Part shown: piece after piece, positions 8,855 through 17,053 of the stretch
How the letters are laid out: each line of letters starts with the position of its first letter
Position numbering within the stretch: position 1 is the first letter of the stretch
Assembly (NCBI GenBank): GCA_963966275.1
Contig: CAWZYQ010000027.1
Coordinates: 1 to 34,323 of the forward strand
DNA from: UBA10427 sp003500135
GTDB lineage: Bacteria; Bacteroidota; Bacteroidia; Cytophagales; Cyclobacteriaceae
Reading direction: 5' to 3'
DNA: 34,323 nt
Notes under the pieces: generated by a model
The model's input: the letters and a program-made list of their open reading frames with translations, nothing else
Databases searched by the model: none
What the model was told of the DNA's origin: nothing
Program-made: the position numbers and the translations under genes

Positions 8855-9475
8855 ATGAAAAGTTTTTTCAGCATTCTTTTTGTAACACTTTTTTCCATTA
8901 GTAGTGTATCTGCACAAAACTCTGGGAAGTTAACGAAGACCGGAAAGGACCTCATCGAACAAAATGATTTTTCTGCGGCACTGGTCAAGCTTAATGAAGC
9001 GATTGAGCTCGATAAAGAAAATGCCATGGCGTATTATCTGAGAGGCGTAATCAAAAACAGATTAGGCGACGAGATAGGCGCTTTGAAAGATCTCGATATG
9101 TCCGTAAAATACAATCCGGTATTACATCAGGCTTACTTTGAAAGAGGGAACGTAAATTATGAGCTTTTGCGATTTGAAAGCGCAATAAAAGATTATAGCA
9201 AAACCCTGGAAATCAATGATGATATGATTGATGCCTATTACAATCGGGGACAGGCAAAACTGCGTATTTCAGCTTATAATGAAGCAATAGGTGACTGTGA
9301 TAAGATCATTGAAAAAAATCCCAAAAGCGTCGATGCTTATTTTTTAAGGGGTATCATCAAAATAGAATATGGCATGTTAGAGGCAGGTTGCAAAGATCTG
9401 TCCAAAGCAGGTGAACTGGGGGATTTGAAAGCTTATGACGAAATAAATGCCAAATGTAAATCGGTTCGCTACTAA
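8855..9475 (+). CDS. Secreted tetratricopeptide-repeat protein
   Basis: A 206-residue protein with a clear signal peptide (MKSFFSILFVTLFSISSVSA, residues 1-20, likely cut before Q21). The rest is about five TPR units. Motifs such as AMAYYLRGVIKNRLGD, QAYFERGNVNYELLRF, DAYYNRGQAKLRISAY and DAYFLRGIIKIEYGM recur every 34 residues, the spacing of TPR helical pairs. TPRs bind other proteins, and nothing in the sequence names a partner. It is likely periplasmic. It runs convergently with the J-domain gene, their stop codons overlapping at 9472-9475. Both genes encode TPR domains, but they are on opposite strands, so a joint role cannot be claimed. It is not obviously part of the metH unit because 112 bp and an inverted repeat separate them. 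Confidence 0.85.
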   Translation: MKSFFSILFVTLFSISSVSAQNSGKLTKTGKDLIEQNDFSAALVKLNEAIELDKENAMAYYLRGVIKNRLGDEIGALKDLDMSVKYNPVLHQAYFERGNVNYELLRFESAIKDYSKTLEINDDMIDAYYNRGQAKLRISAYNEAIGDCDKIIEKNPKSVDAYFLRGIIKIEYGMLEAGCKDLSKAGELGDLKAYDEINAKCKSVRY

Positions 9476-10566
9476 TTCTCAGCACGAACCGAATCAGCAT
9501 GGCAATATAATTTATATAAAGAAGCAGCCTCCGAAACATTAAAGTCCATTGCTGACAATAATGACTCGCAGGCTGCTTCTTTATGCCCAATGGCATGTAG
9601 AGAAATCGCTTTATGATAGTGCGTGGCGCCCGGCATGTAATTATTACGGAGTAAAATGTTGTAATTTGTAAGTGCTTCCTCGTGTAAATCCAGTTTTTGC
9701 TGACAATAAGCCAGATAATACCTTGAGTTATCCCTTTCCGGTGATCGGTTTATCAGATTGGCAAAATAAAGCCTGCCGGTATCATAATCTTTATAAAATA
9801 AAGCGCGAATAAGACCTTCCATATGCCTGGAACTATCTGATAAATGTGAGTCCGCATTAATATCATTAAATACCAGTTCAGCTTCCATATAATTCTTTTC
9901 CTGCATCAGGCTGTAACCCTTTAAAAACAACAACTCAGCTCTAATCGAATCATTCGGGTATTCGTTCAAACCTTTTTCAGTAAGTGATATGGCATAAGGG
10001 TAACGTTCATAATGAAGAGCAGAAATTTTACTCATCATGGTATATGCTTCTGATTTACAAGGGCTAAAATCCTTTATCGATAAACTAAATTCATCGTAAG
10101 CGCTTAAATATTGGTGTCGGTAGTATTCGTACACCCCATTTTCATAGTATTTAATGGCGCTCCATCTCAACAAGGAATAAGGTATCAGAAAAGCAATTAA
10201 GCCAAGGGCGATAATGAAAAAAATGGCAAGGATATATGCTTTTCGGGTGTAACTTTTTTTTTGTCGCCGGTAGTATTTTCTATAATAACCCGGAGGCCTT
10301 TTATATGAAGTTGTTTGCGGCCCAGGCTGATAAAAAGTAGCGTCCTGAAATTGAGTATTGACTAGTTTTTGATCGTACCACCAGCGTTTCGTGTCATCCG
10401 ATAGAACTTCATATGCTGCTTTTATTTCAACAAATTTCTGGTGAGCTTCCTGGCTTTTATTTCGATCCGGATGATAAAGCAAAGCCCTTTTGCGATATGC
10501 ATTTTTTATATCGGATTTAGTGGCATTATTAGAAACACCTAATATGTCGTAATAATTGGCAGACAT
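9472..10566 (-). CDS. Membrane J-domain protein with C-terminal TPR repeats
   Basis: A 364-residue protein with an N-terminal J domain (residues 3-68: YYDILGVSNNATKSDIKNAY, then the HPD triad in LLYHPDRNKS, then YEVLSDD). Next come a basic region and a single transmembrane helix (about 113-135, AYILAIFFIIALGLIAFL). A long C-terminal part consists of degenerate TPR units. J domains stimulate the ATPase of DnaK-type Hsp70. The zinc-finger and substrate domains of true DnaJ are absent, so this is a specialised co-chaperone. Topology suggests the J domain in the cytoplasm and the TPRs outside the membrane. The start at 10566 is chosen because MSANYYDILGV is a canonical J-domain N-terminus; the longer frame to 10656 would run 71 bp into dprA. 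It is the last gene of the leftward operon, 19 bp after dprA. Confidence 0.88.
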   Translation of the reverse strand: MSANYYDILGVSNNATKSDIKNAYRKRALLYHPDRNKSQEAHQKFVEIKAAYEVLSDDTKRWWYDQKLVNTQFQDATFYQPGPQTTSYKRPPGYYRKYYRRQKKSYTRKAYILAIFFIIALGLIAFLIPYSLLRWSAIKYYENGVYEYYRHQYLSAYDEFSLSIKDFSPCKSEAYTMMSKISALHYERYPYAISLTEKGLNEYPNDSIRAELLFLKGYSLMQEKNYMEAELVFNDINADSHLSDSSRHMEGLIRALFYKDYDTGRLYFANLINRSPERDNSRYYLAYCQQKLDLHEEALTNYNILLRNNYMPGATHYHKAISLHAIGHKEAACESLLSAMDFNVSEAASLYKLYCHADSVRAEN

Positions 10567-10585
10567 AATTAATCCCTGGAATTTA

Positions 10586-11716
10586 TTACCTAACGAATTT
10601 CCGGTTGATTTGATACTTTTTTCCGGGCAAAGGTTTAACCAGGCCTTTGAACTCAAGGTTTAATAAAATACCAGCAATCTTATTAATATTGATGTGTGTT
10701 TGCCAGCTCAATTCGTCAATATGAATGCCGTCCAATTGTTTTTGCAGCAATTCCACTACATTTTTTTCTTCCGGTTCAAGATCGTCAACCGGTATGGAGG
10801 GCATAGGATCATTGTAGGGGGTATACGGGGCGTTTTGATCCCAATTGAGATAGTATACCAGGTCATCAATTGAGGTTAGAATATTGGCTTTGTGGTGTTT
10901 TATGAGTTGGTTACAGCCTGTTGAAAATTTGCGGTCATAATCGCCTGGCAGAGCAAATACTTCCCGGTTATAGGCATTGGCCAATTCGGCGGTAATAAGT
11001 GCCCCACCTCTTTCCGCTGCCTCAATTACGATTACAGCGTCTGACAATCCGGCAATAATTCTGTTTCGCATAGGAAAATAATGCGTTTCTGGTTTTGTGC
11101 CCATGGGGTATTCTGTAACCAGGCTTCCATGATCTTCAATTTTTCTGGCTATGCCTCGATGTTCGGCCGGATAAATCATATCAATACCATTGGCCATGAC
11201 CGAGATCGTGTTCAGCCCATTTGCCAGCGCTGCCTGGTGTGCAGTGATATCTATCCCCAACGCCAGGCCGCTCACAATAACCGGCTTGAAGCCTTGAATT
11301 TGCTCTATTAAGCTTTCTGTGTAGTGTTTGCCATACTTCGTGGCACTTCGGGTGCCCACAATCGCAACTACCTTGTCTTCATTGAATTTTTTAAGCCCCC
11401 TTGTATAAATAATCATCGGAGCATCATGTATGTGTTTGAGTCTTTTGGGGTATTCCGGATGAGTGAAATACAATACGTCAACGCCTGCCTCAAATGCTTT
11501 GGTAAGTTCTATTTCAGCTTTATCAAATTCACTGAAACTGGTTATTGCCTGGACAAGATATCCACCTATACCGGGTATGTTTTTTAATTGACCCCGTTTA
11601 GACTTAAACACACCCTCGGCTGAACCACAATAGCTTATAAGGTGCTTTGCAATTTTGCTGCCAACACGCGGAATTTTACTTAGGGCAAGCTGATATAGCA
11701 GCTCCGATTCGGTCAT
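10586..11716 (-). CDS. dprA: DNA processing protein DprA
   Basis: Binds incoming single-stranded DNA during natural transformation and loads RecA. The 376 residues have the usual three parts. An N-terminal SAM/HhH-like region comes first (KIPRVGSKIAKHLISYCG, about 14-31, and KNIPGIGGYL). The central Rossmann DprA domain has VGTRSATKYGKHYTE (about 120), SGLALGIDITAHQAAL (about 149), and RGGALITAELANAYNREVF followed by LPGDYDRKFSTGCNQLI (about 235-270). The C-terminal winged helix has IHIDELSWQTHININKIAGIL. The length is typical. It lies eight bp after the MerR-type gene in the same leftward operon. DprA is also common in species not known to be transformable, so competence cannot be concluded from it alone. 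Confidence 0.96.
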   Translation of the reverse strand: MTESELLYQLALSKIPRVGSKIAKHLISYCGSAEGVFKSKRGQLKNIPGIGGYLVQAITSFSEFDKAEIELTKAFEAGVDVLYFTHPEYPKRLKHIHDAPMIIYTRGLKKFNEDKVVAIVGTRSATKYGKHYTESLIEQIQGFKPVIVSGLALGIDITAHQAALANGLNTISVMANGIDMIYPAEHRGIARKIEDHGSLVTEYPMGTKPETHYFPMRNRIIAGLSDAVIVIEAAERGGALITAELANAYNREVFALPGDYDRKFSTGCNQLIKHHKANILTSIDDLVYYLNWDQNAPYTPYNDPMPSIPVDDLEPEEKNVVELLQKQLDGIHIDELSWQTHININKIAGILLNLEFKGLVKPLPGKKYQINRKFVR

Positions 11717-11724
11717 GTGTGGAA

Positions 11725-12060
11725 TTAAAGTTGATCCCGGATATTTACCAGAAATGATCGAATATCTTTCAGGTTGCTGATCATATCCATTTTATCATTC
11801 AAGGTTTCGGAGTCATTTTTTAGTAAATCCTTGGCGCCTTGCAGGGTGTACCCCTTTTCTTTCACCAAATGAAATATCAATTTTACATTTTCAATATCTT
11901 CTTTGGTAAACTGACGGTTTCCTTTACGGTTTTTCTTGGGCTTGATATTATCAAATTCAGTTTCCCAGAAACGGATCAGAGAAGTGGCTACTCCCAGCAT
12001 ATCGGCAACTTCACCAATTGAAAAATACTTCTTCTCTATTATTTTTTCTTTGTACGGCAT
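11725..12060 (-). CDS. MerR-family transcriptional regulator
   Basis: A 111-residue protein with an N-terminal MerR-type winged helix-turn-helix (about residues 10-78: YFSIGEVADMLGVATSLIRF, WETEFDNIKPKKNRKGNRQF, then TKEDIENVKLIFHLVKEKGY). The WETEF and KNRKGNR features are those of the short MerR subgroup widespread in Bacteroidota, in which the effector domain is reduced to a short helix. No cysteines suited to metal sensing are present. The target is unknown. It lies three bp after the CapA-like gene and eight bp before dprA, so it is co-transcribed with both and could regulate this operon. That is inference. Confidence 0.92.
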   Translation of the reverse strand: MPYKEKIIEKKYFSIGEVADMLGVATSLIRFWETEFDNIKPKKNRKGNRQFTKEDIENVKLIFHLVKEKGYTLQGAKDLLKNDSETLNDKMDMISNLKDIRSFLVNIRDQL

Positions 12061-12063
12061 AGT

Positions 12064-13251
12064 TTAGATTTCATGGTCAATATACTCAATTATGCCATTG
12101 TCGTCAACATGGATTTTACTTTCCGGAAAGTCTTTTCGTGTAAGTTCCTGAATTTTATAGATCACCTTTTTGTTTTTATCGATGAGTGGGATACCGGCAC
12201 CGACTTGTTTAACTGGAATTATCTGTCCTTCCAGGAATTTACCGCTACGGTCGACCTTTATTTTTGCAATGGGGGCAATACCATTTGGGCCTCTTAAGTT
12301 GAACCTGGCATAGGTACAGAAATTACCCAAACTATAGGCTATAAAGCGGTTTTTATATACTTCAATGGCCCGTGTGACATGAGGGCCATGGCCAAAAACC
12401 ATATCTGCTCCCGCATCTATCATTTCATGTGCAAACTGATATACATTACCGCGGTTTTCTCCATAGAACTTTTCTGTTTTTCTGCTAATGTGTTCGTGTT
12501 CTTTACCTTCTGCACCTCCGTGAAATGATACAATTACGATATCATTTAATGCAGCCAGTCTCTTAACGATTAATTTCGCAGCCTGTATGTCATGAATGCT
12601 TTGTGTACCATTGTTGGGTGAAAAGGCTGTAAAGCCATATCTAACTCCTTCACGCTCAAACGTGGTAAAAGGCTGGAGTAATAAGCCGGCGTGATGGATG
12701 TCCAATGAATCCAAAACCCTTACGGTATTTCGCCTGCCCGGATCGCCAAAGTCTCCTGCATGATTATTGGCTGTACTAAGTACGTCGAATCCAGCTTCGG
12801 CCACCCGGCTGATCAAATATTCAGGCATTCGGAATATATAACATTTAAGCGCATCCCGGCAGTATTTGGGGTCTCCACCGTTATTTAACACGACGCCTTC
12901 GAGATTCCCAAATGTAATATCCGCCGCCATCAATTCATCCTGAACGTTTTTTAACAAATCCTTCCCCTCGTTTGGCGGTAAATACGAATCCAATGGATAA
13001 TTAGTGCCCAACATCATATCTCCAACGGCAGCAATCACGATAGTGTCTTTTCTGGATAATTGTATTTTTCTTTTTAGAAATATTCCGCGCATGTTCTGTT
13101 CCAGTGAATCTGTCATACTTTTAATAAAAGCACGCGCCTCATTCATTTCAGGAGGATGAAAGGTTGATTGAACTAAAGATTGGGAAGGTTTACAGGCAAA
13201 AAAAGCCAGCCCCAAAAAAATGTGGCTGGCAAATATTAATCTCTTTAGCAT
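12064..13251 (-). CDS. CapA-family (PGA_cap) lipoprotein
   Basis: A 395-residue protein with a lipoprotein signal peptide (LGLAFFAC, modified cysteine Cys20). The rest is one PGA_cap metallophosphatase-like domain: VAAVGDMMLGTNYP (about 74), DITFGNLEGVVLNNGG, TANNHAGDFGDPGRRNT, IVSFHGGAEGKEH, and GADMVFGHGPHVTRAIEVY with YSLGNF near the end. The Asp, Asn and His residues expected to hold metals in this fold are all present. The family is named for CapA of Bacillus poly-gamma-glutamate synthesis. Most members outside Bacillus have no proven substrate and are called capsule-related only by similarity. As a lipoprotein it should act at the cell envelope. It lies between the M23 peptidase (20 bp) and the MerR regulator (3 bp). 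No CapBC partners are seen here, so polyglutamate synthesis is not supported. Confidence 0.92.
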   Translation of the reverse strand: MLKRLIFASHIFLGLAFFACKPSQSLVQSTFHPPEMNEARAFIKSMTDSLEQNMRGIFLKRKIQLSRKDTIVIAAVGDMMLGTNYPLDSYLPPNEGKDLLKNVQDELMAADITFGNLEGVVLNNGGDPKYCRDALKCYIFRMPEYLISRVAEAGFDVLSTANNHAGDFGDPGRRNTVRVLDSLDIHHAGLLLQPFTTFEREGVRYGFTAFSPNNGTQSIHDIQAAKLIVKRLAALNDIVIVSFHGGAEGKEHEHISRKTEKFYGENRGNVYQFAHEMIDAGADMVFGHGPHVTRAIEVYKNRFIAYSLGNFCTYARFNLRGPNGIAPIAKIKVDRSGKFLEGQIIPVKQVGAGIPLIDKNKKVIYKIQELTRKDFPESKIHVDDNGIIEYIDHEI

Positions 13252-13271
13252 ATTTGCTATTTAAAAAACCG

Positions 13272-14258
13272 CTACTTCAACGGGCCGCCTAATGATTGAT
13301 TTTCCCTGGAGGCCAATTCTAATAATTTATCAAATTCTTCCTCGGTAACGTCATTGATAAAATAATATACCGGATTTACATGTTTACCATCTTTCCATAC
13401 TTCATAGTGGCAGTGCGGCGCAGCAGAAAGTCCCGTATTTCCGACGTAGCCTATTACATCTCCCCTTTTTACTTGCTGTCCGGGCCGAACTTCAAAGCTA
13501 CTCATGTGCATGTATTTTGTTTTGTAGCCATAGCCATGATCAATCACGACCATATTTCCAGATGAACCATAATGTGCGGCCCGTGCAATTTTACCATCAC
13601 CGGTGGCATAGATAGGTGTACCTTGCGGCGCCGAAAAGTCACAACCGGCATGCATGCGTTTTATTTTTAGAATAGGGTGAAAGCGCAAGCCATACCCGGA
13701 AGCCATTCGTTTAAGTTCTTTATTTGATATTGGTTGTATGGAAGGGATGGAAGCAAGCATATCTTCTTTATTCGCTGCCATTTGTACAATATCATCGTAG
13801 CTCTTAGTCTGGATATACATTTTCTTTTTAAGATTATCAATTTTCTTAAATGTATTGATAATCAATTCTTCCCTCTCAGGTTCTTTTTCGATGATATCTT
13901 TGTAAGTATCTACACCACCTACGCCACCTTCCCGCATGCTGGTAGGTATCGGGTCGGCCTCGAATATTACACGATAAATATTGTCATCGCGCTCTTCCAA
14001 AGCATACATTACTTTCTCCATTCGCTGCACATCCTGCTTCAATACTTCGTAATATGCTTCAAGCTCTCTATTTTCTTTCTTTAATAAGGAAACCTGGGGT
14101 AGTTCGAAATAACTGGTATAAACAAATAATAACCCGACGGCCAGAATAAGCGTGAGGGAGAAAATGCCCAGTAGATTGATAAAAACGTCCCACTTAGACA
14201 CTTTTATTCGTTCATATTTACAAGTTTCAGTATCGTAGTAATATTTTATTCTTGCCAT
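13272..14258 (-). CDS. M23-family (LytM) peptidoglycan endopeptidase, membrane-anchored
   Basis: A 328-residue protein with a basic cytoplasmic N-terminus, one transmembrane helix (about 25-50, VFINLLGIFSLTLILAVGLL), a coiled coil (about 60-110 and 140-175), and a C-terminal M23 domain. The zinc-binding set is complete: HAGCDF (HxxxD, about 202-207) and HCHYEVW (HxH, about 283-289). GDGKIARAAHYGSSGNMVVI and YGYKTKYMHMSS lie between them as in active LytM enzymes. It should therefore cut cross-links of the cell wall rather than act only as an activator of other hydrolases. It is the first gene of the leftward operon and is divergent from alaS. In Bacteroidota such coiled-coil M23 proteins are often linked to cell division or shape, but nothing here decides between those. 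Confidence 0.94.
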   Translation of the reverse strand: MARIKYYYDTETCKYERIKVSKWDVFINLLGIFSLTLILAVGLLFVYTSYFELPQVSLLKKENRELEAYYEVLKQDVQRMEKVMYALEERDDNIYRVIFEADPIPTSMREGGVGGVDTYKDIIEKEPEREELIINTFKKIDNLKKKMYIQTKSYDDIVQMAANKEDMLASIPSIQPISNKELKRMASGYGLRFHPILKIKRMHAGCDFSAPQGTPIYATGDGKIARAAHYGSSGNMVVIDHGYGYKTKYMHMSSFEVRPGQQVKRGDVIGYVGNTGLSAAPHCHYEVWKDGKHVNPVYYFINDVTEEEFDKLLELASRENQSLGGPLK

Positions 14259-14290
14259 TGTTTAAACTCCGGTATTTATTATAATTTTGC
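14258..14290 (+). promoter_or_regulatory. Candidate alaS operon promoter
   Basis: TAATTTTGC at 14282-14290 matches the Bacteroidota -7 box, with a TTG at 14258-14260 spaced 21 bp upstream. It would give a leader of about 115 nt before the alaS ATG. On the opposite strand TAAATTTG (14390-14383) could serve the M23 operon, though its -33 box is poor. If both are used, the divergent transcripts would overlap. Confidence 0.4.
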
Positions 14291-14413
14291 GAAGCCTTGA
14301 GTTTTAGTCAAATAAATATGAGATAAATACAATATAACTTAAGGATTACGCTGCAAATTAAAAAGAATTTGTCTTAAAAATACAAATTTAGCTTTATTAA
14401 AAATAATTCTTTC

Positions 14414-17050
14414 ATGGACTCGGGTACGATCAGGAGAAAATTTCTGGAATTTTTTGAAAATAAACAACATCAAATAGTGCCTTCTGCACCATTAGTGGTA
14501 AAGGACGACCCAACTTTGATGTTTACGAATGCCGGAATGAATCAGTTTAAGGATTATTTCCTGGGAAACAGGCTGCCTTCCAGCAAAAGGGTAGCTGATA
14601 CCCAGAAGTGTCTTCGGGTATCAGGAAAGCATAACGACCTGGAAGAGGTTGGCATTGACACCTATCATCATACCATGTTTGAAATGCTCGGTAACTGGTC
14701 ATTTGGTGATTATTTTAAAAAGGAAGCCATTGCCTGGTCTTGGGAACTCCTCACCAGTGTGTTTGAATTACCAAAAGAAAGAATGTATGTCACCATTTTT
14801 GAAGGTGATGATAGCGAAGGCCTTGAGCGTGACGCAGAGGCATTTCAACATTGGAAAGAATGGGTTCCGGAGGAGCGAATATTAAATGGCTCGAAAAAGG
14901 ATAATTTTTGGGAAATGGGCGATACAGGTCCATGTGGGCCCTGTTCGGAAATACACATTGATCTGCGGCCTCAGGAAGAAATAGATAAAGCGCCGGGTGC
15001 GGATTTGGTAAATAAAGATCATCCATTGGTAATTGAGGTTTGGAACCTGGTTTTCATTCAGTTCAACCGCATGGCAGATGGTTCATTAAAGAACCTTCCA
15101 GCAAAACACGTTGATACCGGTATGGGTTTTGAAAGGCTTGCCATGGCAGTTCAGGGCAAAACATCCAATTACGATACCGACGTATTTATGCCATTAATTG
15201 ATAAGGTGACTGAAATGGCCGATGTACGATACGGCGAAAAAGAGGAAACAGATATAGCCATTCGGGTTGTCGTCGATCATGTAAGGGCGGTTTCATTTGC
15301 CATATCAGATGGGCAATTGCCTTCGAATAATGGCGCCGGGTATGTAATACGAAGAATTTTGCGTAGGGCTGTCCGGTATGGATATACCTACCTCAACTTT
15401 AACCAACCATTTATTCATAAGCTGGTTGCAATTCTCGCTAATCAGACCAAAGAGGTATTCCCCGGGCTAAAAGAGCAGGAAGCTTTTGTTGATAAGGTAA
15501 TTCATGAGGAAGAACAATCATTTCTACGAACGCTTGAACAAGGAATTAAAATATTTGAAGATGAAATAGTGAAAGCCCCAAAAGTGGACGGTAAGAATGA
15601 GCTGCCTGGAAATATTGCTTTTAAACTATACGACACCTATGGGTTCCCAATAGATCTTACCCTCTTACTGGTAAGGGAAAAGGGGGCTACTGTTGATATG
15701 AAAGGTTTCGAAAACAGTATGCAGGAGCAGAAAAACCGTTCAAAGTCAGCCGCAGCCCAGGAAAAAGGGGATTGGATTGAGGTCAGGCCGGGGAGCGATG
15801 TAGCGTTTTTGGGATATGACACTTTAACTGCTAAATCGAAAATACTTCGCTACAGACAGATAAAGGACAAAAAGCGTACAATCTATCAAATAGTTTTGGA
15901 TCAGACACCATTTTATGCCGAAAGTGGAGGTCAGGTTGGTGATACGGGTTATTTGGAAGCCAACGGTCAAAAAGTATCGGTAATTGACACGCAGAAAGAA
16001 AATGAACTGATCGTTCATCATACCAAAGAGCTACCTCAAAACCTTGAGGTCGAGTTTGAAGCTGTGGTAAATGTGCGAAAAAGAAAACTAACGGAAAACA
16101 ACCACAGTTGTACACATTTACTTCATGCGGCATTGAGGCAGGCGCTTGGTGACCATGTTCAGCAACGAGGCTCGCTCGTATCTGATAAAGTGTTACGTTT
16201 CGATTTCTCACATTTTGCTAAAATGACCGATGAAGAAATAGCAGAAGTCGAAAGACTGGTGAACGAAAAGATTCGTGAGGATATCCAACTCAATGAAAAA
16301 AGAAATATTCCTATTGAAGAGGCGAGGGCAATGGGTGCCATGGCGCTTTTTGGTGAAAAATATGGCAATTATGTAAGGGTAGTTACATTTGATCCCGATT
16401 ACTCCGTCGAACTTTGTGGCGGTACTCATGTTTCAGCAACCGGAAAGATCGGCTTTTTCAAAATAATATCTGAAAGCTCGGTAGCTGCCGGGGTGCGAAG
16501 AGTGGAAGCATATACTGCTGATACCGCTGAGCAATTTATTAATGACAAAATGCATTTACTTGAAGAGGTACAGAAGGTCTTAAAAAACCCTAAGGATGTG
16601 CTGAAAGCAGTACAAACGCTATTGGATGAAAAAAGTAAAATGCAAAAACAAATCGAGCAGTTCCAATTGCAACAGGTGCAAATGACTAAAAATTCCATTC
16701 TTCAGGAACGAAAAGAGGTTAATGGGATAAATGTCATCCTTGCCAAAGCCAGCTTTCCGAGTGCAGACAGTCTTAAAAAGCTTTCTTTTGAAATGAAAAA
16801 TGAAGTTGAAAAACTTTTTATGGTGCTTGCGGCAGATATTGAAGGTAAACCACAGATTTCGGTTGTCATTGATGATCAGCTTGTGAAGGAAAAGGACTTA
16901 CATGCCGGAAACCTGGTGAAAGACCTGGCCAAAAATATTCAGGGAGGTGGTGGGGGACAACCATTTTTTGCCACGGCAGGTGGTAAGGATATTAATGGTT
17001 TGCAAGCAGTTGTAGAAGCTGCCAATGATTTTGTAAAAGAAAAATTGTAG
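14414..17050 (+). CDS. alaS: Alanyl-tRNA synthetase
   Basis: Charges tRNA-Ala with alanine and removes mischarged serine or glycine. The 878 residues cover the whole enzyme. The class II catalytic core has FFENKQHQIVPSAPL (about 14), MFTNAGMNQFKDYFLG (about 36), HHTMFEMLGNWSFGDYFK (about 82) and VDTGMGFERLAMAVQG (about 235). The editing domain has zinc-binding HSCTHLLH (HxxxH, about 562) and CGGTHV (CxxxH, about 675). The C-terminal DHHA1/C-Ala region ends in a glycine-rich GGGGGQPFFATAGG. All expected active-site and zinc residues are visible, with no truncation. It is the first gene of a three-gene operon with gatB (3 bp apart) and the thioredoxin-like gene. Confidence 0.98.
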   Translation: MDSGTIRRKFLEFFENKQHQIVPSAPLVVKDDPTLMFTNAGMNQFKDYFLGNRLPSSKRVADTQKCLRVSGKHNDLEEVGIDTYHHTMFEMLGNWSFGDYFKKEAIAWSWELLTSVFELPKERMYVTIFEGDDSEGLERDAEAFQHWKEWVPEERILNGSKKDNFWEMGDTGPCGPCSEIHIDLRPQEEIDKAPGADLVNKDHPLVIEVWNLVFIQFNRMADGSLKNLPAKHVDTGMGFERLAMAVQGKTSNYDTDVFMPLIDKVTEMADVRYGEKEETDIAIRVVVDHVRAVSFAISDGQLPSNNGAGYVIRRILRRAVRYGYTYLNFNQPFIHKLVAILANQTKEVFPGLKEQEAFVDKVIHEEEQSFLRTLEQGIKIFEDEIVKAPKVDGKNELPGNIAFKLYDTYGFPIDLTLLLVREKGATVDMKGFENSMQEQKNRSKSAAAQEKGDWIEVRPGSDVAFLGYDTLTAKSKILRYRQIKDKKRTIYQIVLDQTPFYAESGGQVGDTGYLEANGQKVSVIDTQKENELIVHHTKELPQNLEVEFEAVVNVRKRKLTENNHSCTHLLHAALRQALGDHVQQRGSLVSDKVLRFDFSHFAKMTDEEIAEVERLVNEKIREDIQLNEKRNIPIEEARAMGAMALFGEKYGNYVRVVTFDPDYSVELCGGTHVSATGKIGFFKIISESSVAAGVRRVEAYTADTAEQFINDKMHLLEEVQKVLKNPKDVLKAVQTLLDEKSKMQKQIEQFQLQQVQMTKNSILQERKEVNGINVILAKASFPSADSLKKLSFEMKNEVEKLFMVLAADIEGKPQISVVIDDQLVKEKDLHAGNLVKDLAKNIQGGGGGQPFFATAGGKDINGLQAVVEAANDFVKEKL

Positions 17051-17053
17051 GAA

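Noticed and set aside
10567..10656. Longer N-terminus for the J-domain protein
   Set aside because: It would overlap dprA by 71 bp and adds 30 residues before a canonical J-domain start (MSANYYDILGV).
12064..13251. Poly-gamma-glutamate capsule synthesis
   Set aside because: Only a CapA-like protein is present. CapB and CapC homologues are absent and the family is broad.
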